Assembly (NCBI GenBank): GCA_039583875.1
Contig: CM077163.1
Coordinates: 236,894,646-236,958,645, forward strand
DNA length: 64,000 nucleotides
Origin: Platanthera guangdongensis
Taxonomy: Eukaryota; Streptophyta; Magnoliopsida; Asparagales; Orchidaceae
Reading direction: 5' to 3'
Below are positions 45,246-57,324 of this stretch, one piece after another (the stretch's first letter is position 1; each line of letters starts with the position of its first letter). Below the pieces are notes generated by a model that did no database searches, was not told the origin of the DNA, and saw only the letters and a program-made list of their open reading frames with translations. The position numbers and the translations under genes are program-made.

Positions 45246-48229
45246 TTATTCCTTGCTCTTTTTGAGAACTATTTCTTTGTTAGGGTTAAGAGTTTCTTTC
45301 TTGAATCTTCTGTCATCATCTGCACCTAGAAAAGTTTGATGTTTTGCCCTGGGGACTACAGCTTCTAGGTGCAGCTTCATATAGCTTTCTGAGTCAAAGA
45401 ATTTGCTGGAAGAATATCTTTCAAGTTCTTTCTTTCTCTGTTCAGATAGAGTGGTGATATTTGATGTATCTTTTCCTTGTTCTTTTGCCTTCTTAATTTG
45501 ATCTAGTGCAGCCAACTCTTTCATTCTTGCTGTCCAGGAATTAGGATTATTCTCTGGGTCTTCAAATGGAACAGGAGGTTCATATCTGTTTGAAGAGTCA
45601 TCAGGAGTAGCTCTGGAAGAAACTAGAGCTCTTAACTTATAAGGAAAAGGACCAGGTGTAGTGTCAATGGGACCTTGTCCTTCCCTATGATAAGGATGCT
45701 GCCTAGAATAACCTTTGGAATAAACTCTAAATTCTCTTTGATTTCCCCTATACTGTCCTCTTCTGGACTGGTAGCCTCTTTATTGATATTCTCTTGATTG
45801 AGATCTTCCTTGAAATTGAGAGGTGCTTTGACTCTTAGCAGCAGATGACTGATAAGCAGAACTTCCACCAGTACCTGCATCTGGTGAAGGATGAGCATGA
45901 GGAGGATGATTGAAGTGAGATGATCCTTTATCATATTTCCTCTTTTTCTTCATTGCCTTTAGTTGATTCCTGGAGAACTGCATCCATGGTTCTGTAATTG
46001 TACAATTATGCAAAATATAGTATGGAATATCATTTGAAGATTTAATTTTTTCCTGGGGAACTTTCTTTAGGGCCTTGCTTCTAGCTTTCCTCTTCCTTGC
46101 AATGGTTGCAGAGGAGTCATCATAATCAGTTCTAAATTGATCACTATCTGAGCTCTGAGGATTGTCATATAGTTCATCAAGCCTTTTGATGGAATCTCTT
46201 TGTTGTTGGGATTGAACAGAAGAAACAACAGTAACAGCATCAACAGTAACAAAAACAGCAGAAACTGATGTAACAGATTCAAAAATAATAACAGAAACAA
46301 CAGGCTCATAGTCATTAGCCTCTGTCATAAGCATATCATTAAAAACTAAAATAGCATCAACAGCAGGAACAGGAACAACAGAAATTAAAGGAGCACTGTC
46401 CTCAGCCTTGAAAGAATTTATAAAAGAAGATATTATGATGGGCTCACAGCTAGAGATAGACACAATGACCTTAGAAAGATCTTCACTCTTATGCTCTGGA
46501 AGACAGCTGAGGTAGATAGTATCAAACTCTGACAGCAGTGACCTGAGGTCAACTGTTATAACTGGAACTAGAGCTGGAACTGGAACTGGAGCTGGAATTG
46601 GAATCTCTGAAGCAGACAACCTCTCTGCTTCATATGGCATCTCCCCCTGCCTAGATTCAGTAGTTCCTGGATCAAGGCACCCAACAGAAGGGATTGCCTG
46701 AGGAGGATATAGAGAAGAAAGTCTGTCAGATAACTCCTGAACTGATTTCAGAAGTGGAGCCAGGGAGGTCTCCAGCAGGAGTGATAGCCTTGGAGCTAAC
46801 AACTCATAGAGCTTATCTACTATGGCTGATAGATCTACTTGCTCAAGTGGTGCTTGAGTAGAGGTAGAGATGAGTGTGGCAGAGATGGATGTAGGAGGAG
46901 CTGTAGATGTGGTTGGAGAAAGTGTGAATGTCGATGGTAGAATTGATGGTTGAGATATCAGAATGGTGGAGATGGAAGTTAATGGAATGAAGATAGATGG
47001 AGTGAATGATGGTTGAGCAAGAATTTCTTGTAGTAGTTGTTGATATGATGTAGAAGAAGATGGTGGCTCAAGGGGTGAGGAAGGAGAATCATCCATATAG
47101 GAATCATCTAAGAGAGTGAAGGATGGAAGGTGAGATGATGAGTCAGTGGTTATGTGTGGATAATGATGTAATGGATGGAAAACATCTTCAGTGGATATTG
47201 GTGTTGGTGAAAGAATTGAGTTTGAAGATAGAATGGATATGGGGGATGAAATTGAGATGGTTATGTTGGATGTGATAATTGTTGAGGGAATAGTAGGTAG
47301 AGAAGGTGGAGATGGGGAGGCAGGCTGTTCTTCTGATGGGGCAGTTTCCTGAGGGGAAGTGACTGGATCAGTCCTAGTGCCTGAAGATGAGATGACTGCA
47401 GAGGCTCTGCTTGGCTTTGCAATTTGCCTGTCCCATTTGCCAAAGAGGGCACAGGTTAACCTCTTAGAGACATTGATATGCATCCCATTTGAAACAAACA
47501 GCTCAGGGCATCTGCTATGAAGAAATAGCCCTAAAATCCTTCCAAAGTTGACAAAGTTCTTATTCACTTTCTTCTTGATTAGGTCAAAGAAAATTTCTCC
47601 CCAATTCAACTGTTTCTTATCCACCAAAACACTCATTAAACAGAATTGATACCTAGATATGGTATCATGGACAGAATGTTTTGCTAATAGGACCTTGCCA
47701 ACAACATCTGCTAGAAACCTGTATTCCACTGACAGATTTTTCTTAAGCAGCTTGTTAGGGTTTGCTGCTGAATGACCCATCCTATTAAGATACTTGCAAA
47801 CTCTTCTCCAGACAACTCAAGAGAATCTTGACCAGTACTTAATTGAAAAACTTCTGTTAATATAGTAGAAGTAAGAGATACCTGATTGCCTGATATAGTT
47901 CCAATCACTGTATTTTGATCTTGATTGTGAGCAGTATACACTCATTCTTTGATTTCATCTGCAGCCAGTTTTATCCTTGTGGTCATAATGTGTACTAGCT
48001 GTTGATCTTTAAATAAATCAAGAATATCCTTGAAAATCTGATCACTGTTTTCAAATGAGTCCATATCGATATCGAATCCAGTGTCGAATTTCATTGCTGC
48101 CAAAACTTTAACAGAAACGGCCATTTTTTCTGCAAAAATGAACAAACAAAAGACCAAGTGTCGAAAAGTTTGGAGGGAAAGGGAAATCCTGTAGAGAATA
48201 TGAAAGCGCAAAGGGAAAACAACGGACAA
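45246..48229 (-). pseudogene. E extra ORF downstream of pol (env-like position), broken
   Basis: Starts at a minus-strand ATG near 48124 (MAVSVKVLAAMKFDTGFDID). A stop at 47942 and a frameshift near 47780-47800 lead into a long open stretch of 666 codons (47780-45780), then further frames to 45246. The N-terminal ~150 residues of the long frame (FLADVVGKVLLAKHSVHDTI, NWGEIFFDLI) look like the helical domain found in plant LTR-element accessory proteins. The middle (about residues 150-330) is extremely Ser/Pro/Thr/Ile-rich. The C-terminus is basic (KAMKKKRKY) and Gln/Ser-rich. I see no signal peptide or clear membrane segment, so calling it an envelope protein is by position only. Upstream, 48250-48490 holds TCGTCGA-type repeats. 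Confidence 0.65.
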
Positions 48230-48249
48230 AAAATGAATTTTATATTAGG

Positions 48250-48490
48250 GTTCGACGCATAAAAGGAAAGATCGTTGAACTCCGTTCGACGATCTGGGCT
48301 TCTAAAGGAATCTGAAAGGTCTTCAACATCGTCGATCTCCGTTCGATGATATTGGAGAGCGTCGAGCTCCGTTCGACGATCACTGACCGGAAGAAGATAG
48401 CTTAGCACTATCTGGAAAGCGCTGAACTCCGGTCGACGATTTTTAAGAACGTCGATCTTCGTTCTACGATCTTTGGGAAAACGTCGAGCA
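48250..48490. repeat. TCGTCGA/TTCGACGAT repeat block between E RNase H and extra ORF
   Basis: About six variants of GTCGA(A/G/T)CTCCGTTCGACGAT spaced by 20-50 bp in the short gap between the pol stop (48531) and the extra ORF. It is the same motif as in the E LTR and gag. Confidence 0.78.
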
Positions 48491-48530
48491 CAGTTCAAAG
48501 ACCAGAAACAACCTATAGACATTAGAAAAA

Positions 48531-51298
48531 TCAAATTGTTTGCCTAGTCTTGGTCAATTTTAGAGTTTTAAAATCTTGAAGCTTATTTAAACTTCCTCGA
48601 TCTAACATTCCTAACTGATTTAGGAAGAATGTATGTTTCTCATCTAATGGTTTGGTGAAAATATCTCCTATTTGCAAGTCAGTTGGGATGTATTGAAGTT
48701 CAATTTTATGTTTCTCAACATTGTCCCTTAAAAAGTGATGTCTAATTTCTATATGTTTTGTTCTACTATGGAGGACTGGATTTTGTGCTATAGAAATAGC
48801 ACTAGTGTTATCACAGAAAATTTTTGACTTTTCTAAGTTGTAGTCATAGTCTAGGAGCTGATTTTGAATCCACAGGATCTGTGAGCAACAACTACCTGCT
48901 GCCATATATTCAGCTTCAGCAGTTAATGTGGACACAGATGTTTGTTTCTTGCAAAACCAAGAGACAAGTCTTTCACCAAGAAACTGGCAAGTTTCACTGG
49001 TGCTTTTCCTGTCTATTCTACATCCAGCATAATCAGCATCTGAAAATCTAGTTAAGTCAAATGATGAGTCTTTTGGATACCAAAGACCTAGATTTGGATA
49101 ACTTTTCACATACCTAAGAATCCTTTTTACTAAAGTTAAGTGTGACTCTCTAGGGCTCACTTGGAATCTAGCACATATACATGTAGCAAACATTATGTCA
49201 GGTCTACTAGCTGTAAGGTACAATAAAGAGCAAATCATTGATCTATATATTGTCTGATCAACAGGTTTCCCATGTTCATCAGCATCTAATACAACATTAG
49301 TAGGCATATGTGTTTTCATACATGATGCTTCAGACATACCAAATTTCTTAACCAGTTCTTTTGCATACTTGGTTTGAGAGATGAATATGCCTTCAACATG
49401 CTGTTTGACTTGCAATCCTAGAAAGAAGAAAAGCTCACCCATGCTACTCATTTCAAATTTAGAATGCATTAGGTTGGAAAACCTTTTGCACAGAGTTGAA
49501 TCAGTATAACCAAAGATAATGTCATCTACATAGATTTGTACTAGTAAGGTATTGGACTTATGTGTTCTAATAAAAAGAGTTTGGTGTACTCTACTTCTTA
49601 TAAAATCATTTTTCAGAAGAAATCATGCTAGGGTCTCATACCATGCTCTAGGAGCTTGCTTTAGACTATATAATGCTTTATGCAATTTGAAAACATAATC
49701 AGCATGAGTTGGAGAAATAAAACCTGGGGGTTGTCTAACATAGACTTCTTCCTTGATGTCTCCATTGAGAAAAGCACTCTTTACATCCATTTGATATACT
49801 TTGAATCCTTTGTGTGCTGCATAAGCTAAGAAGATTCTTATGACCTCTAACCTTGCAACTGGTGCAAAGGTCTGGTCATAGTCTATCCCTTCTTCTTGAG
49901 AGTATCCTTGAGCAACTAGCCTTGCCTTATTCCTTACAATGACTTCTTGATCATCCAATTTGTTTCTGAACACCCATTTTGTTCCAACAATGGAGTGATC
50001 CTTTGGCCTTGGCACTAGTTCCCAAACTTTGTTCCTTTCAAATTGATGTAATTTCTCTTACATTGCAATGATCCAGTGTGAATCTTGTTCTGCATCTTGA
50101 ATGGATTGAGGCTCAATTTGAGAAAGAAAGCAGGTGTGCATCAGGTTTTGGTTCACCTGATTTTTGGTTTGCACACCAGCTGAGATGTCTCCAATCACTT
50201 GAGAGATTGGATGGTCTCTTGATATTACTAAATCAACAAGGGGTGTTGATTCTTCACCAACCTGTGTTGTTGTTTCCTCTTGTGGAACAACAACTGGCTC
50301 TCCAAAAAGATTCTCTCCAAGATGTTGAATATCTTCTTCATCTTCACTGTTTTCATCCTTTTGTATAATATGTAACCTGTCCAAATTTTCAGCAAGAGAG
50401 TGTACCTACAAAGATTCTATGGTAGAAGCATTCTTCTCCTTAAAAGACATGTTAGATTCATCAAAGGATACATGAATAGATTCTTCAATTTTAAGAGTAG
50501 ATTTGTTATACAACCTATAAGCTTTACTGATCATGGAGTATCGCAGAAACACTCCTTCATCAGCTTTAGCTTGAAATTTTGTTATGTATTTCTTGTCATT
50601 ATTGTGAATGTAACAAATGCAACCAAAAATTTTAAAATAATCTATTTTAGGTTTCTTCCCTTTGAGTGATTCATAGGGAGTCTTGCCCTTCAACTTATGT
50701 ATCAAACTTCTATTCAACACATAGTTGGAGGTGTTCACTGCCTCTGCCCAAAAGGATAGAGGAAGGTGAGCATCTGACAACAATGTAGTAGCAGATTCAA
50801 TAAGGGTTCTATTTTTCCTTTCAGCTACCCCATTTTGTTGAGAAGTTCTAGGAGCTGAGAAAGTGTGCCTGATCCATTCACTCTGACAGAACTCTTGCAT
50901 AAGAAGAGAATCAAACTCTGTCTCATGATCACTTCTGATCAGGTCAATGTGAGTATTTAACTCACTCTGTATGCATTTGAGAAACTCTGTCAAACACTTA
51001 AAGTTATCAGACTTCTTCCTCAGAAAGAACACTCATGTGAATCTAGAGAAGTCATCTACAACTACTAAAGTATACGATTTCCCTCCTAAGCTTTGTATTG
51101 TAATGGGTCCAAAGAGATCCATGTGTAACAGATACAAAATCCTAGGTGAATCACTCTTATTAAGTGACTTGAAGCTATTTTTGGTTTGCTTGTCTAATTG
51201 ACAAGTCCTGCAAAGTCATTCCTTCTTGTAGGGGCCAGAAGGTAGTCCTCTAACAAGGTTGTCTTTGGATAGCCTAGCAATGGTTCTAAGGTTTATAT
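48531..51298 (-). pseudogene. E pol: integrase, RT, RNase H
   Basis: Continuation of pol after F. From 51298 down: integrase N-terminus (HINLRTIARLSKDNLV), HMDLFGP, then a long frame 51032-50406 with RSDHETEF and QQNGVAERKNRTLIE, giving all three catalytic residues. Stops near 51218 and 51033 break it. RT: 50015-49623 with [32 protein letters not shown] and [13 protein letters not shown], a stop, then IYVDDIIFG in a second segment (about 49530). RNase H: 49469-48531, open, with LGLQVKQHVEGIFIS, SDADYAGCRIDRKSTS, TAEAEYMAAGSCC, TKHIEIRHHFLRDN and IGDIFTKPLDE. Only a few lesions, in line with a young copy. Confidence 0.88.
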
Positions 51299-51303
51299 GT
51301 CCT

Positions 51304-52891
51304 TGTTGGGTATTGTATCCACAATGTACCTGATTTGAAGAAGCCCCTGGACAAGCTAAGGTCAATAAACAATGTATTTGATAAAATCTTTCAAGTTGTA
51401 CTTGCAGCTATTCCACGCTAAGTGCACACCAATGTCAGGGTGCAGTAGGTCAATATACACGGGTCTGCACGACGTAATCCCTTGTTGAGCAGATCAGTGT
51501 GTTGGCCTACGTGTACTCTCTTTATTGGAGTGCACTTACTTTCAAGTACAGGGCAGTGTTTATGCAAGAGAAGACAAGGAGCAAGGATGGGTCAAGGAGC
51601 AGCTCTTGGGAGGAAAGACGAAAATTCGTCTAAGTATAATTCGACGAGAATCACCAAGTGATTCTCGCCGATTCGGTGAGAATCACTAATGATTCTCGCC
51701 GAATCGTCGAGAATCATTAGTGATTCTCGCCGACTCTTTCCGGCTACCTCAAAACGGTGCCAAGTAAGATTCGGCGAGAATCACTAGTGATTCTCGCCGA
51801 ACCCATCACTGAGCAGATCATGAATTCCAAGTAACTTTCGTTGAGAATCAACAAGTGATTCGACGAGAATCACTAGTGATTCTCGACGAATCATCGAGAA
51901 TCACTAACTGATTCTCGCCGATTCGTCGAGAATCACCTGCGATTCTCGCCGATTTTTACTTAGCGATTTCTCTGGAAGCTACTAGACCGGATTCTGCCGC
52001 TGGACTATCTTGAACCGGATTTCGGGATTCTTCTTGTGGGTCCCACAACGGTCAAATTCGATTTGTCTACAGTATATATATACATGTATTTTGAACAGTA
52101 GACGGACACAAAAAAGAAGCCGAGCACGATCAAACCCTAAAATCGCAAAACTGCTCCGCCGCCGCCGTCGCCGCTCGCGCTAGTCGGTCGCCGCTGTTGA
52201 TCGCGTTTATTCCCGATCTCCGGCGACAGAAGCTTAGTCAAGCTTTGAGTCTCACGTGTCTATCCAGAGATCTCCTGTCTCTCGATTTGTTGATCGGGAA
52301 AAACTTCCCCGTCCGAATCGATCGAGACGACCGATCCTCGTGTGACCGTTAGAAGACCAAGCTAGCTTCGCTACGAAGATTGGATCTCTAAGTTCAGCAG
52401 CCGCTCATCATCATAGTCGCCGATCCCGAAGCAAGCCGCCGCTCATCTTGCCGCCGCCGGTTCCGGGGAGATCCTTTACAAGAGAGACCAAGGTTGTAGA
52501 CTCTTCGTTGACTTCACGAACACGTCATCGAACGAAGAGGAACACTATAGTCTCCAAACGAAGTTTGTATCTCGTGTACATTCTATTTTACTTTTGTTGT
52601 AAAGGAACGATTGTTCCGTATTGTAAGGGTTGCGTGCAACCCGGTTTGTGAGAGTGTTGACTCCTACGTGTGGAAGGGTTCCTTCCGATAGTGCAAGGAT
52701 TGGATTTCAATCCTGTTGGAGAAGTGACCGAGTCGTCCCGTGTTGGGAGATAGGTCGAAGGGGGAAAGTGGATGTACCTAAGTAGGGGAACCACTATAAA
52801 TTGCCTGTGTATTCTGTGTGCTGTGCTGTTTGTTTTTATTGTGCAGGTACCGTCTTAAATTCCACAAATACGCTTCACGTCACCTATTCCC
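51304..52891 (+). repeat. 5' LTR of F (shortened at its 3' end)
   Basis: Matches 57581-59255. It contains the GAGAATCACTAGTGATTCTC array (51632-51954), a TATA run (CAGTATATATATACATG, about 52071) and GC-rich leader sequence. Similarity stops at CACCTATTCCC (52891); the last 39 bp of the 3' LTR and any tRNA primer site are absent, and gag leader follows at once. Confidence 0.86.
51632..51954. repeat. Palindromic GAGAATCACTAGTGATTCTC array in F 5' LTR
   Basis: About six to seven copies of a perfect or near-perfect 20-bp palindrome (centre ACT|AGT), framed by CGACGA, CGGCGA or CGCCGAAT arms that extend the palindrome to ~30 bp. Copies are 30-75 bp apart. Confidence 0.88.
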
Positions 52892-52939
52892 TTGAGTTGA
52901 ATCCTGCCGCTAGTGTCAAGAAGGAGGCAAACATCTACT

Positions 52940-55222
52940 ATGGATGGGCTCAAGTTCTCCGGCAAGATCCCAGTGTGCACCAGGCTCAACTTTCCTATCT
53001 GGAAGGAAAGGATCAGGTTCTACATGGAAGCAGTTGATCCTCGACTCTTCATGATCGTGGAGAAGGGACCTTATGTCCCCACTAAGGCCTCCACCATTGA
53101 TCCCAACAAGAAGGTGCCGAAGACACTTTTTGAAATGGACAAGTACGAGATGGTACTAGTGGGACTTGACAAGAAGGCACGAAACATTCTGGTCAGCGCA
53201 GTTGATGACTCAATGATGCAAAACTTCAGCAACTGCAGGACAGCATAGGAGATCTAGCAGTGCCTGATCATCCTAATGGAGGGCACGGATGAAGTGAGGG
53301 ATGATCGGAGATCCCTCCTGAACCAGAAATATGAGGCCTTCAGACAAGGGCCTAAGGAAGAGATCGGAGTCACCTACGAGAACTTCCTCAAGATTGTCAA
53401 CGCCCTCAAGGGCTACGGAAGAGTATTCACTAATGGTGAACTCAATGACAAATTCCTTAGGTCCCTTACTAAGGAATGAGACACAAAGATCTGCGCCATC
53501 AGAGAGTTTGGCAGACTAGCGGAAACTGATCCACAAATTCTGTTTGGGAAGCTGATGTCCTATGAGCTTCAGCTGAACACCAGAAAAGCAGAAGAAGAAG
53601 CAGAGAAGGCGGCAGCCAAAGAAAAGACCGTGGCTCTAAAAGCCAGTCACTCCAGAAAAGGCAAGGGTGCGGTTTCATACCGTGCCAGGAAAAAGGATGA
53701 GGAGGAGGACTCCGAGCCATGCTCCTCCAGCTCAGAGCTGTCGGAGGAGGATTTCTCCCTCATCACTCGAGAGTTCAAGAAGTTCCTCAAGATGAGGAAT
53801 CAAAGAAAGAGAGACGGCTCCTCCTCTAGGCTTCAGAAGAAAAATTATTCTTCTGACAGGTATGCATCTAGACCGAACAAACATCGATCCTCTGACATTA
53901 TTTGCTTTGGATGCAATAAGTCAGGACACGTCGTGGCCGACTGCTATCAAGGCAAGAGAGAAAAAGGGAAAGAAGAGGAGCACAAATTCTCTAGAGATAA
54001 AAAGAAGGAGCGGAGCTACATCGCCAAAAGGCCAAAGACACTGAGTGAGTCTGATTCCTCAGACTCCAGTGATGATGAGGAAGCCTACTTCGGGCTGGTG
54101 GGTCGCTCCGACTCAGAAGGAGAATGCCCCCCATTTACTGGGAAGGTAAAAGCTCACACTCCTCTCTCCGACTCCGACTCTGATCCTGAGTCTCAGGATG
54201 ATGAACCAGAGGATAGCCTTTCAGCCCGTGAAGCTGAGCTCCTCGAGAAGTATGAGCTTCTGCTCAACACTTTCGAGGAGTGCCGAAAGAGATTGAAGGC
54301 TGAGAAAAAAGAAGTAAAATTCCTTAAGGGTGAGTGTGTTTCCCTAAGGGAAGAGGTCACCAGTTTGATCTCTCTCCGACAGGAGTACCTTGACCTGACC
54401 TCAAAGCATTCAGAGTCTCTGAAGCTCCTTGATCTTAAGCAGGAGGAAGTCAACAAGTTGGAAGAACAACTTGCGACAGAAAGGAAGATCGTCAAGAGCT
54501 TCTCTATGCCAAAAACAGTTCTTCCAGTTGTTGATACCTTCTCTGCTCAGGCCAAAGGAGCTGGCTTGGGGCATGTAGGGGTATCTGGTTCCTCCTCCAG
54601 GAGAAACAGGAACCAGAGGAAGAATAAGGCCGCCAAGAAGGCATCTGCTGATGAAAAGGGAAAGGCTCCGCTTAGTCCTGTTGCGTTCAGAAAGCCTGGC
54701 TTTCCGTGCAACCAACATGACTTTGAGTCAACATTTGGCCATCATTTACGGCCCTCGGTTGCAAAGCCAAAGAGCCGATATGACGGTTGGACCTTTCCCC
54801 GGAACTTCGGTGAGAGTTCCTTCAAGGCACCTTATGAGGAAATCCACATGGGAAATTATGGTCCGTTCTCTAGCGGCCATAATGGAAAGCAGACACCAAA
54901 AGCCAAGCCTGTTATACAGAAGGTGACGAAGTCATGTGACTGCTGTCACCATGAGGCCTCCACCTCCAGAACCAAGGCCCCAGCTGTACCCACCGTTCCC
55001 AGGGTAAGGCAGGAGCCTAGGAAGAGGTACAACAGATTCGACTGTTGGTACTGTGGCAAGGTTGGTCACTTTGTCGTGGATTGTTGGTTTAATCCAAGGT
55101 ATTACGAGACTCCCCATGTTAGTACTGCGAGGCCGACCACTCGTAGGGTTAACCAACCGAGGGGGAGTGTGCTAACCAGGAATCTAGGACCCAAGTTCGA
55201 TTGGGTTCCTAAGGCAAATTAG
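52940..55222 (+). pseudogene. F gag (long, two zinc knuckles, coiled coil), two stops
   Basis: ATG at 52940 (MDGLKFSGKIPVCTRLNFPIW). One frame runs to 55222, interrupted by stops near 53249-53260 and 53479. Gag core to about residue 200, then an acidic Ser/Glu region, CCHC knuckle 1 (CFGCNKSGHVVADC, about 53904-53945), charged spacers with SDSDSDPES and a heptad-rich coiled coil (about 54230-54500, LLEKYELLLNTFEECRKRLK and similar). A basic segment precedes knuckle 2 (CWYCGKVGHFVVDC, about 55042-55083). The tail ends FDWVPKAN. Such a long gag with a coiled coil is typical of Sireviruses. Only two nonsense lesions separate it from a full-length frame of about 760 codons. Confidence 0.85.
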
Positions 55223-55229
55223 TTTTGTT

Positions 55230-56837
55230 TTGCAGGAATGTCCAAAGGCCACCAAAACGCCGATCTGGTATTTGGACAGTGGATGCTCCCGGCATATGAC
55301 TGGGACAAGAAGCCTGCTGCGTGATAATACTCCAGTCGAGAATGGACCAAAAGTCATCTTTGGAGGGTCAGATCGAGGAGTCACCAGAGGTTACGGTATG
55401 ATCTCCAACGGTATAATCTCTATCACCGACGTGGCTTATGTTGAAGGGTTAAACCATAACCTGATCAGTGTAAGTCAGTTATGTGACAAAGGTTATGACG
55501 TTAAGTTCTGCAAGGATAAATATCTGATAATTTCACGTACCTCTTCTGAGACGGTATTATCAGGCATTAGGAGCAGAAATATCTTCTGCTTAGATTTTCT
55601 CAGTTTAGATCCATCTACCCCCGTATGCCTTGTGGCAACAGGCAGTGCATCTCTTTGTGATCAATGGCACAAGAGATTGTCACATATTAATTTCAAGACA
55701 ATTAGTATGCTGTTTTCTAAGAACTTGGTAAGGGATGCTCCCAGTATCAAGTGCATCAAAGATAGCCCCTGTCCTGCCTGCCAGATGGGCAAACAGACTC
55801 GGGCTACCTTTAAGTGCATCACAGACAAAGACTCTTCCCGATGTCTTTACCTCTTACATATGGACTTGTTTGGTCTAATGCAGGTTCATAGCTTGGGAGG
55901 TAAGTCCTATACGCTAGTGATAGTTGATGATCATTCTCGGTTTACATGGGTGTTCTTTTTGAAACGAAAGTCAGATACGTTTGACATCTTCACTAGTTTT
56001 GTCAAGCAGGTTCAGAACGAATTTAACTGCTCAGTGGTCAAAATCAGAAGTGACCATGGAACAGAATTCGAATCTGGTGCTATGACAGAATTTTGCGAAG
56101 AACAAGGTATCTTTCATGAGTTTTCCTCCCCGCGTACTCCTCAGCAAAATGGAGTTGCGGAGAGGAGAAATAGAACTCTCATTGAAGTCTACACGACAAT
56201 GTTGAAAGACGCTTCTCTCCCGGAATACTTCTGGGCAGAGGCTGTCAATACGGCTTGTCATGTACAAAACCGAGCATTGATCAACAAGCATCATCGTAAG
56301 ACGCCTTACGAGCTACTGAAAGGCAGGAAACCAACCATGTCTTACTTAAGGATCTTTGGTTGCAGATGCTATGTACTGAATAATGGGAAGTACCCACGTA
56401 CTAAATTTGGTGAAAAATGCTTCGAAGGCATATTCATGGGCTATAGTTCCCACAGTCGGGCATATAGGGTCTTCAATAAGAAAACCCTAGTGGTAGAAGA
56501 ATCAATAAATGTTGTATTTGATGAAGAAAGTTTGCTTAACAGCAATTCTTCCAGTGGTATTCTTGAAGATGCAGGTGCACGACTAGAACAGTTGAGTCTG
56601 GGTGAGACCGCTAAAGATGACACTCCTAAGTACGTCAAAGTTTCCACCTCCACGTCATCTGAAAATGTTGAAGATCAAAATGGAACACATCTCTTAGAAG
56701 AAGGAGAAGCCCAAGAAGTAGTCGAAGCTCCAAACGCCAGACTTCTAGAACTCCGGCACGTGAGAGATCATCCTAGAGATCAGATCATCGGAGATCCTCG
56801 TGTCGGTGTCAGAACTCGAAGAGCTCCACGAGCTTGA
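55230..56837 (+). pseudogene. F protease and integrase (pol N-terminal part)
   Basis: A 535-codon frame shifted +1 relative to gag, beginning within TTTTGTTTTGCAGGAATG. Protease WYLDSGCSRHMTG (about 55272), pre-integrase WHKRLSHINFK, zinc-binding CPACQMGKQTRATF, and integrase with HMDLFGLM (first Asp), RSDHGTEF (second Asp) and QQNGVAERRNRTL (Glu), all intact. The C-terminal GKRP-like region (FGCRCYVLNN, FEGIFMGYSSHSRAYRVFN) and an acidic linker follow. At about 56820 the reading passes directly into RNase H sequence in another frame, so the RT is wholly missing. The integrase looks potentially functional. Confidence 0.88.
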
Positions 56838-57291
56838 TGCTGATTTTGCAGGGAGTAGAGATGACAGGAAAAGCACCTCCGGGACGTGTCAATTCCTCGG
56901 CAGGAGGCTTATCTCATGGAACAACAAGAAACAGAAGTGTGTAGCTACCTCCATAGCAGAGTCTGAGTACATCCCGGCAGGCAGCTGTTGCGCACAACTC
57001 CTATGAATCAGAAACCAGTTAGTCGACTACGACCTTCAGTTCAAGGAAGTTCCAATGTACTGCGACTCCTCCAGTGCAATTGTCATTGCCAACAATCCGG
57101 TATCACACAGCAGAACGAAGCATATTGAAGTACGCTACCACTTCATTCGGGAGCACGTGGAGAACAAGGACATCTCTCTCTGTTATGTCCCCACGGACAA
57201 GCAGATTGTTGATATATTCACAAAGCCCTTAGACGAGGCCAAGTTCAATCTTTTCAAGACTGAATTGGGGATGCTCAATTATGAGGAATGA
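56838..57291 (+). pseudogene. F RNase H C-terminal part
   Basis: Frame with DADFAGSRDDRKSTSGTC, VATSIAESEYIPAGSCC, one stop (57004-57006), MYCDSSSAIVIANNPVSHSRTKHIEVRYHFIREHV and IVDIFTKPLDEAKF, ending LNYEE. The N-terminal RNase H and the entire RT are gone; the joint lies near AGCTTGATGCTGATTTTGC (56828). Confidence 0.85.
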
Positions 57292-57324
57292 CGACTACAG
57301 AAGCTCCAGGCTCGTGCACGATCT

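Noticed and set aside
48531..48534. Frame 48091-48534 (147 codons) as a separate gene
   Set aside because: Shadow of the TCGTCGA repeat spacer, out of phase with the extra ORF, with no recognisable domain.
51632..51954. Regularly spaced palindromes resembling a CRISPR array
   Set aside because: Spacers are themselves repeat-derived and irregular, the block lies in an LTR, is duplicated in the other LTR, and the context is a plant genome with no cas genes.
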